NCBI GenBank assembly: GCA_014379885.1 | Contig: JACMKW010000712.1 | Coordinates: 1 to 9,824, forward strand | Source of the DNA: Rhizobacter sp. | Lineage (GTDB): Bacteria; Pseudomonadota; Gammaproteobacteria; Burkholderiales; Burkholderiaceae | Reading direction: 5' to 3' | DNA: 9,824 bases | Shown here: piece by piece, positions 5,936 through 9,824 of the stretch | Layout of the letters: every line of letters begins with the position of its first letter | How positions within the stretch are numbered: the first letter of the stretch is position 1 | Translations under genes and position numbers: made by a program | The notes under the pieces: model-generated | The model's database searches: none | What the model saw: only the letters and a program-made list of their open reading frames with translations | Told to the model about the DNA's origin: nothing

Positions 5936-6473
5936 GAAATGGCCCAACGTGCCCGCCTGCTACGGCTGGCTGGCGCTCGACGCCCGCGGCGACTGGTACA
6001 TGCGCGACGACCGCGTTCAGGCCGCAGGGCCCTTCCCCAAGATCAAGGGCAGCCGCATCAACCACGACAAGCTGCAGGAGTTCATCGCACGCAACTACGA
6101 CCACGACGAACACGGTTGCTGGTTTTTCCAGAACGGCCCGCAGCGTGTATATGTTGAGCTGGAAAGCGCCCCGTGGGTGTGGCGCCTCGAAGCCGTAACC
6201 GGCGAAGCCCCCAAGGTGCGCTCGCACACCGGCCGCGATGCCCACTACGAAGCCGCGCTGCTCGACGAAACCGGCCGGCTTTTCATCGCCACCGACATCG
6301 GCCTGGGCGTGGTGCACACGCTCGACATGGAAACGGCGGCCGACGCCATCGAAGCCGGCCACTGGAAGGTGGCCGAGTTGCGCGGCGCCGACCTGCCGCA
6401 ACGCTTCGGGCATTGCCTGAGCCCACAAGCCCAGGCCCCTGCCCCAGAGGCCCCTCAGGCTCACATGCCGTAG
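5907..6473 (+). CDS. Conserved protein of unknown function (DUF2946-like in betaproteobacterial annotations)
   Basis: A 188-residue soluble protein beginning MDDIVKAALKKWPNVPACYGWLALDARGDWYMRD, with further conserved-looking stretches HDKLQEFIARNYDHDEHGCWFFQNGPQRVYVELE and PWVWRL. I recognise this start as common in Burkholderiales genomes, but the family name is from memory and uncertain, and no activity is known to me. The second half (about 105-170, YEAALLDETGRLFIATDIGLGVVHTLDM) looks like a beta-rich domain; the tail is Pro/Ala-rich. No signal peptide or membrane helix is seen. The start is set by AGGAGAA six to seven bases upstream. The first 29 bases are duplicated 135 bp upstream. Its 3' end overlaps the convergent DUF3455 gene by 13 bp. 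Confidence 0.8.
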   Translation: MDDIVKAALKKWPNVPACYGWLALDARGDWYMRDDRVQAAGPFPKIKGSRINHDKLQEFIARNYDHDEHGCWFFQNGPQRVYVELESAPWVWRLEAVTGEAPKVRSHTGRDAHYEAALLDETGRLFIATDIGLGVVHTLDMETAADAIEAGHWKVAELRGADLPQRFGHCLSPQAQAPAPEAPQAHMP

Positions 6474-6994
6474 AACACGTAGTCGGCCGCGTAGCCGACC
6501 TGTTGGCGCTTGCCCTTGGCCATGGCGTCACACCCAGTGGCCGGTGCTGCGCCGCCCTTGGTGTTGAGGCGCTGGATGTAGGCCACACCCTGCATGGCAC
6601 CACTGCCCATGGCGGGGTCGGCCTTCACCAACTGCAGCGGGATGTTGCCAGCGCCGCCCGGGGCGACAGCAACTTGTTTGCCAGTGACCTTGGAGCCATC
6701 AGCCGATTCCCAGGTCGGGCCGGCGTAGTACTTGCCCACGGCCTTCTGGTCGGCGGCGTACAACGTGGCAACCGGGCCGACGAAGGCCCATTCGAAGGCG
6801 CCCGCCATGTCTTTCTTCTCGCGGCATTCGTAGGTCAGTTCGCCGCGGCCCACGGTCCACATCGTCTGGCGTGCGCCGGCCGGTGCGCGCACTGCCTCGG
6901 GCAGGCTCATGTTGTCGACCATCATCGGGGCCGGCGAGGTGGCGCAGGCCGAAGCCAGCACGGCGAGGCTGGCAAGCAGCAGGGTGTTTTTCAT
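6461..6994 (-). CDS. DUF3455 family exported protein, probable lipoprotein
   Basis: Exported protein of 177 residues. The N terminus KNTLLLASLAVLASACATS is a signal peptide with C17 placed like a lipidation cysteine, although the -3 residue is Ala rather than the usual Leu/Val/Ile, so lipidation is probable but not certain. The mature part shows the DUF3455 pattern: LPEAVRAPAGARQTMWTVGRGELTYECR, then FEWAFVGPVATLYAADQKAVGKYYAGPTWESADGSKVTG, and YIQRLNTKGGAAPATGCDA with ADYVFYGM at the end. Function is unknown; the family is exported. Start choice: GGAG at 7001-7004 directly abuts the ATG at 7000 but lies an ideal six bases from the second ATG at 6994, so the second is used. The 3' end overlaps the convergent upstream gene by 13 bp. 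Confidence 0.88.
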   Translation of the reverse strand: MKNTLLLASLAVLASACATSPAPMMVDNMSLPEAVRAPAGARQTMWTVGRGELTYECREKKDMAGAFEWAFVGPVATLYAADQKAVGKYYAGPTWESADGSKVTGKQVAVAPGGAGNIPLQLVKADPAMGSGAMQGVAYIQRLNTKGGAAPATGCDAMAKGKRQQVGYAADYVFYGM

Positions 6995-7109
6995 GCTCAT
7001 CTCCAGGAAGCGGGTTGTTCAGAAGGGGTGGGGCGAACTCGGTGATGAGTCGCTTGAGCACTCTACGCAGCCAGATTCGGTTCAGATGCGCAAAAATAAA
7101 AAAGGTATG

Positions 7110-7133
7110 AAAAAGCCGACCCGCAGGTCGGCT
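7110..7133 (-). terminator. Intrinsic terminator of the cytochrome c gene
   Basis: AGCCGACC (7114-7121) and GGTCGGCT (7126-7133) form a perfect 8-bp stem around a 4-base loop. On the minus strand the stem is followed by four further Ts (7113 down to 7110), with another T-rich stretch 10-20 bases beyond. It lies about 24 bp past the cytochrome stop at 7157 and separates it from the DUF3455 gene. Confidence 0.9.
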
Positions 7134-7156
7134 GGTTCGTGAGCGCTGGGGGTGCC

Positions 7157-7711
7157 TCAGTTGCTGGCAGAAGCCGCCGAAGCGGCGACAGGTGCCTTGG
7201 GTTCGTCGAGCTTGCCACCGCTCTTGTTGGCCAGGTAAACCACGGCGCGGCCGATTTCAAAGTCGCTGAAATCACCACCCCCTTGCGGGCCCATGGCGCC
7301 CTTGCCCTTGAGGGCGCTGGTCAGCAGGGTGGCATAACCCTGGCCGAGACGCGGGGCCCAGGCTGCTGCATCACCCAGCTTGGGTGCACCCGCCACACCC
7401 GCAGTGTGGCAAGCGGTGCACTGGGCGGCAAACACCTGCTCGCCCGTCTTGAGCGAAGCCAGGTCGGACGCGTCTTTCACGTCCACGCCGGCCACCGGCT
7501 GAATGCGCCTAGCAATGGCTTCGGGCGTCTGGCCGTCGCTGCCGGCCGAAGGCTGGTGGCTGGAGCCCACGTAGCTGACCAGCAGGACGATCACGGCGAT
7601 GGGAATGATGAAGGCAAACAGCACCGCCGCGATGAGCTGCTTGACGGTCTTGACCGGCCCTTCGTGGGCTTCGTCTTCGTGTTCGGAGGGGCTGTGATGG
7701 GGGTCGCTCAT
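7157..7711 (-). CDS. Membrane-anchored cytochrome c5-like protein
   Basis: Class I c-type cytochrome of 184 residues, tethered to the inner membrane and facing the periplasm, presumably an electron carrier in respiration. A His- and acid-rich cytoplasmic tail (residues 1-20, DPHHSPSEHEDEAHE) precedes one membrane helix (about 24-48, KQLIAAVLFAFIIPIAVIVLLVSYV). A linker follows, then one heme-binding domain at about 85-165. The heme site is CTACH (C98, C101, H102) and the likely axial ligand is M140 in GKGAMGPQGG, as in cytochrome c5. AGAPKLGDAAAWAPRLGQG is the c5-type loop. The tail is Ala/Ser-rich. The ATG at 7711 has GAGGA four bases upstream. The frame stays open further upstream but only by running through the tRNA, so that extension is false. 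Confidence 0.93.
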   Translation of the reverse strand: MSDPHHSPSEHEDEAHEGPVKTVKQLIAAVLFAFIIPIAVIVLLVSYVGSSHQPSAGSDGQTPEAIARRIQPVAGVDVKDASDLASLKTGEQVFAAQCTACHTAGVAGAPKLGDAAAWAPRLGQGYATLLTSALKGKGAMGPQGGGDFSDFEIGRAVVYLANKSGGKLDEPKAPVAASAASASN

Positions 7712-7754
7712 GGAATCCTCGGCGGCTGGACCGTTGGTGGCGCAAAACCGCGGG

Positions 7755-7760
7755 ATTATA
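7755..7760 (-). promoter_or_regulatory. Candidate -10 for the cytochrome c gene
   Basis: On the minus strand this reads TATAAT, a perfect -10 hexamer, about 44 bp upstream of the cytochrome ATG. A partial -35, TTGCCT (7776-7781 on the minus strand, four of six matches), is 15 bp away, which is shorter than ideal. The promoter would diverge from that of the tRNA. Confidence 0.55.
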
Positions 7761-7804
7761 AACGGGCGCTCCGTGAGGCAAGCTCGTCGCGAGAGGTGCG
7801 CTGA

Positions 7805-7810
7805 TAGAAT
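7805..7810 (+). promoter_or_regulatory. Candidate -10 for tRNA-Arg with GC-rich discriminator
   Basis: TAGAAT (five of six consensus positions) ends 11 bases before the mature tRNA. The bases after it (CGCGGCCCTAC) are GC-rich, as in discriminators of stable-RNA promoters under stringent control in other proteobacteria. No convincing -35 is seen at 17 bp. Confidence 0.5.
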
Positions 7811-7821
7811 CGCGGCCCTAC

Positions 7822-7897
7822 GCGCCTGTAGCTCAATGGATAGAGTACTGCCCTCCGAAGGCAGGGGTTGCTGGTTCGATCCCAGCCGGGCGCACCA
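7822..7897 (+). tRNA. tRNA-Arg(CCG)
   Basis: A 76-base gene with encoded CCA folds as a full cloverleaf. The acceptor GCGCCTG pairs with CGGGCGC (one G-U). The anticodon stem CTGCC/GGCAG (7848-7852/7860-7864) holds loop CTCCGAA with anticodon CCG at 7855-7857, which reads CGG. The T arm is GCTGG-TTCGATC-CCAGC. Discriminator A and CCA are at 7894-7897. A run of six Ts (7900-7905) follows directly and may help termination. The low-GC remnant region begins immediately after this gene, and tRNA 3' ends are frequent integration sites. Confidence 0.97.
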
Positions 7898-8012
7898 GGT
7901 TTTTTGCTTGCCCAAGCTCGCGTCATTTGACTTCAGCCACAAGTTGGCACCTGCGCGAAAAGCGTCTCCGATCCTGCGCCAAGTGTTTCGGCGCGAATGG
8001 GCCGAAGAGTGT

Positions 8013-8321
8013 GTGGAGGCCCGAAAGGGTCCGGCGCAATCGTCGAGTTCAGATCCTGCGGAGCACGAGGAAATCGAGTGCCTTGAACTCGATCAAGAGT
8101 GGAATCTAGACACGAGCAGCAAGACCTGTCTTCCGACGCAACGGCTCCAGCTGCATGGCATTGGTGTCGAGCTGCAAGAAGACGGAACGCCTGAAATAGA
8201 GATCCAGTGTTCGTCGAGATCCGCGATCTTCAAGTCACATCTGGAACTTCAAGCTCGAACGCCCAAGTTGTTGATTTATAAAGATTCACCGCATAAATTC
8301 ATGTTGCTGAATTTGCGGTGA
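8013..8321 (+). CDS. Possible small hypothetical protein or gene fragment in the post-tRNA region
   Basis: An open frame with no ATG until near its end; GTG at 8013 is the most plausible start and would give about 102 residues. The predicted protein begins VEARKGPAQSSSSDPAEHEE, continues acidic, and ends with alternating hydrophobic/polar strands (LQLHGIGVELQEDGTPEIEI, then KLLIYKDSPHKFMLLNLR). I do not recognise it. The same frame stays open back through the tRNA, so it may be the 3' part of a gene truncated at an integration point rather than an intact gene. Base composition is visibly less GC-rich than the flanking genes and codons such as AAA, TAT, ATA and TTG are frequent, suggesting transfer. 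It ends TGATGA inside a hairpin. No clear Shine-Dalgarno is present. Whether it is coding at all is uncertain. Confidence 0.3.
   Translation: MEARKGPAQSSSSDPAEHEEIECLELDQEWNLDTSSKTCLPTQRLQLHGIGVELQEDGTPEIEIQCSSRSAIFKSHLELQARTPKLLIYKDSPHKFMLLNLR
8043..8093. repeat. Nested inverted repeats with alternative pairings
   Basis: TCGAGTTCA (8043-8051) is a perfect 9-bp inverted match to TGAACTCGA (8084-8092). ATCGAGT (8073-8079) also pairs with ACTCGAT (8087-8093), 7 bp around a 7-base loop. The right arm is shared, so the two hairpins exclude each other. They lie inside the unrecognised post-tRNA region. Confidence 0.5.
8286..8321. repeat. Strong bulged hairpin between the remnant frames
   Basis: TCACCGCA (8286-8293) pairs with TGCGGTGA (8314-8321), and AATTC (8296-8300) with GAATT (8309-8313). 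This makes 13 bp in total, interrupted by a 2-base bulge (TA, 8294-8295) and closed by an 8-base loop. There is no T run on the plus strand after it. On the minus strand it is followed by ATCTTTATAAAT, only weakly terminator-like. The structure includes the stop codon of the possible upstream small frame. Confidence 0.6.
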
Positions 8322-8324
8322 TGA

Positions 8325-8930
8325 ACTTCCTACCCCTCCCGACAACGCCACGCGGCAGGTCATCGATGCCACGACCATCTCGTAGGTACTCATGCCTTGT
8401 ATGCCTACGAGACGGCCGCAAGCGTTCGCATCGTCCAGGGAGCACTGGCAACCCAGGACGTCGCCCTGCTATGGGATGCGCGCAAACGCGTGCAGTTCAT
8501 GACTGCCCTGGGGCATCTGGATGCCTCGGTGCTGGGGGTTTTGAAGCGCGCAGGCCGAACCTTCGAACGCAAGGAAGGGCAGAACGAAATTGCCATCAAC
8601 GCGCGGGGCTTCGACGTCGACTTCCTGCGCCGTCAGCCGATCGAGAACGACCCCCACCCGTTTCGATTCTCAGACGACGAGGGCGACCTGTGGCCGGTTC
8701 AGGCGGTTCGCGCTTCAGTACTGACCACAGCGCCGCGCTTCGAGCATGCAGTCATCTCCGTCAACGGCCGCATGGCGTTGATGCGCACCATCGCGCCATC
8801 GGCCTTCGTGGAGTTCAAGCGTTGGACGGCAGAGAAAGCGCTCCATCGCGAGGCGGCAAAGCGCCGACGGGATCGATTGCAAGCCGACATCGTGCAAGAA
8901 CTGTTGGATCAGAAGCTGCTGGTCGATTAG
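8325..8930 (+). pseudogene. GSU2403-type nucleotidyltransferase, 5'-truncated remnant
   Basis: The frame from 8325 to the TAG at 8928-8930 encodes about 200 residues resembling the core of nucleotidyltransferase-fold proteins of the GSU2403 family (NTP_transf_8). It shows LVGTHALYAYETAASVR (8379 on), then ALATQDVALLWDARKRVQF, FDVDFLRRQP, and a C-terminal FVEFKRWTAEKALHREAAKRRRD. Family members, as I recall, carry about 100 or more further N-terminal residues. Here the frame is closed by TGATGA at 8319-8324 and has no ATG before QFM. The only starts near the motif are weak: TTG 8397 would cut off the VGTHA nucleotide-binding stretch. The usual DxD metal motif reads D-V-A, the second Asp being GCC at 8463-8465. 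It converges on the MATE gene, with stop codons overlapping (8927-8930). Confidence 0.6.
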
Positions 8931-9824
8931 CGATGCTGCACCCCCGGCCACACCCCAGGCCGCACGCTTGACGCGGTGAGCACACCGTAAGCCGTGATGC
9001 CCAGCGCCACCCCGATGAAGTGACCTTCCAGGCCCAGGCCGGCCACGTTGGCGAGCCACCAGCCGCCGCCCACGGCCAGGCTGATGCGCGCCAGGGCTGC
9101 GATCACCGGCCATTTCATGCGGCCGGCGCCCATCGAGGCGAAGTACATCGCCATGCCGAGCCCGAAGCCGCCGAAGGCCGGGCCGGTGAATTGGAGAGCT
9201 CGCGCGGCGATGGAGGTGACGTTGGCGTCAGAGGTGAAGAGCTGCGCGAACTGCAGCGGCGCCAGGCCCACGCTCAGGCCGATCACCCCCGTCACGCCGA
9301 ATGACAACAAGCCGCCGACCCAGGCAGTGCGGCGCGCCAGCGACCAGTCGCCACCCCCCACCGCCCGGCCCACGAGTGCGGTGAGTGCCGAGCCCACACC
9401 AAAGGCCAGCGGCACGACCAGAAACTCCAGGCGCGCTGCAATGCCATACGCCGCCACCGCAGCAACACCGTAGCCGCGCAGCTGGGCCGTGACGAGGATG
9501 GTGGTGAGGTTGGCCACAGCCGCCAGCGTGCAGGCGATCGCACCCACCGCGAGGATGCGCTTGAACAACACGCCCGACGGCCGCGCCCTGAGCGTGGGCA
9601 CAAAGCCCGCACCGCCGCGCATCACCACCAGCGCCATCGCGATGGCCGCAGCCCACGACACCAGCGCCAGCGCGGCGCCCACGCCGGCAAGGCCCAGGCC
9701 CAGCGGTTCGGCCAACAACCAGGCCAGAAATGGGAACACCAGCCACATCAGCACCAGCGTGCGTGCCGCGAGCGCATGGCGCCCGCCACCGCGCAGCACC
9801 GAGGCCAGCGTGTTGGCCAGCCAC
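8927..9824 (-). CDS. MATE-family efflux transporter, C-terminal part (5' end outside window)
   Basis: Multidrug and toxic compound extrusion transporter, an inner-membrane antiporter driven by Na+ or H+ gradient. About 298 of the usual 440-480 residues are visible. The frame continues to the right edge (WLANTLASVLRGGGRHALA at the N-terminal side), so the GTG at 9799 is internal. Around eight hydrophobic helices can be seen, among them WLVFPFLAWLLAEPLGLGL and VSWAAAIAMALVVM. The MATE C-lobe stretch AAYGIAARLEFLVVPLAFGVGSALTALVGRAVGGGD corresponds to the AAYGIGxRLE...G...LVGQNxGAG pattern of the family. The C-terminal segment ends SSVRPGVWPGVQHR. Its stop codon overlaps the end of the convergent nucleotidyltransferase remnant. 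Substrate cannot be predicted. A polysaccharide flippase of the same superfamily is less likely. Confidence 0.88.
   Translation of the reverse strand, partial: WLANTLASVLRGGGRHALAARTLVLMWLVFPFLAWLLAEPLGLGLAGVGAALALVSWAAAIAMALVVMRGGAGFVPTLRARPSGVLFKRILAVGAIACTLAAVANLTTILVTAQLRGYGVAAVAAYGIAARLEFLVVPLAFGVGSALTALVGRAVGGGDWSLARRTAWVGGLLSFGVTGVIGLSVGLAPLQFAQLFTSDANVTSIAARALQFTGPAFGGFGLGMAMYFASMGAGRMKWPVIAALARISLAVGGGWWLANVAGLGLEGHFIGVALGITAYGVLTASSVRPGVWPGVQHR

Noticed and set aside
5703..6464. Minus-strand frame of about 253 codons containing a repeated FSAALTMSSI-like segment in an overlapping frame
   Set aside because: The internal peptide repeat simply reflects the 29-bp DNA direct repeat read on the other strand; the frame is a GC shadow of the unknown-function gene.
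7712..7942. Upstream extension of the cytochrome c frame
   Set aside because: The extension is antisense to the tRNA. The ATG at 7711 has a good Shine-Dalgarno and gives the expected cytoplasmic tail plus membrane helix.
7710..8012. Plus-strand frame running through the tRNA into the post-tRNA region
   Set aside because: It passes straight through tRNA-Arg(CCG) and the cytochrome promoter region, so its N-terminal half cannot be a real protein; only the part from about 8013 is kept, with low confidence.
8318..8971. Plus-strand frame of about 217 codons overlapping the nucleotidyltransferase remnant in another frame
   Set aside because: Its composition is Arg/Pro/Ser-rich as expected of a GC shadow, and the frame that carries the GTHALYAYE and FDVDFLRR motifs is the other one.
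1..9824. CRISPR arrays, insertion sequences, integrases, toxin-antitoxin pairs or a complete defence operon
   Set aside because: No regularly spaced repeats, transposase or recombinase motifs, or paired toxin/antitoxin frames were seen. The nucleotidyltransferase remnant has no partner HEPN-like gene beside it.

Overview
The window is high-GC DNA that looks like a betaproteobacterial chromosome of the order Burkholderiales (Leptothrix/Rubrivivax/Rhizobacter-like). This placement is inferred from protein character, the ilvE / CHCC zinc-finger / waaF order and codon use; no search was run. Most of it is ordinary housekeeping sequence with tightly packed genes.

Layout. Positions 2-1764 hold a plus-strand run: the 3' part of ilvE (branched-chain aminotransferase), a 78-residue CHCC zinc-finger protein and waaF (LPS heptosyltransferase II). 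Converging on it is a minus-strand pair (1836-3244): an ECF sigma factor of the SigK/RpoE type followed by its membrane anti-sigma factor of the RskA type. A 135-bp divergent spacer carries a Crp/Fnr-like palindrome and two candidate -10 elements. It separates the sigma gene from a second plus-strand run (3380-6473): purU (formyl-THF deformylase), an NTF2-fold protein, a YheT-type alpha/beta hydrolase and a conserved protein of unknown function. Just before that last gene its first 29 bases occur twice, 135 bp apart, around an insert of about 106 bp. The insert carries an inverted copy of part of the repeat.

The right-hand third holds a minus-strand DUF3455 putative lipoprotein (6461-6994) and a minus-strand membrane-anchored cytochrome c5-like protein (7157-7711) with a clear intrinsic terminator. 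A tRNA-Arg(CCG) follows at 7822-7897, transcribed away from the cytochrome gene. Directly after the tRNA, 7898-8930 is visibly less GC-rich at its left end and contains no intact gene with an ATG start. It holds an open frame of unknown nature, a strong hairpin, and the 3' part of a GSU2403-type nucleotidyltransferase with no start codon and a changed metal-binding motif. This looks like the scar of an element that entered at the tRNA. The window ends inside a minus-strand MATE-family transporter.

How the genes relate. The left run mixes amino-acid, respiratory-accessory and LPS functions, an order that from memory recurs in Burkholderiales. The sigma/anti-sigma pair is a self-contained regulatory module with no target visible here. 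No complete new defence, mobile or biosynthetic system is visible. The best leads are the duplicated gene start at 5772-5935 and the degraded island behind the tRNA.
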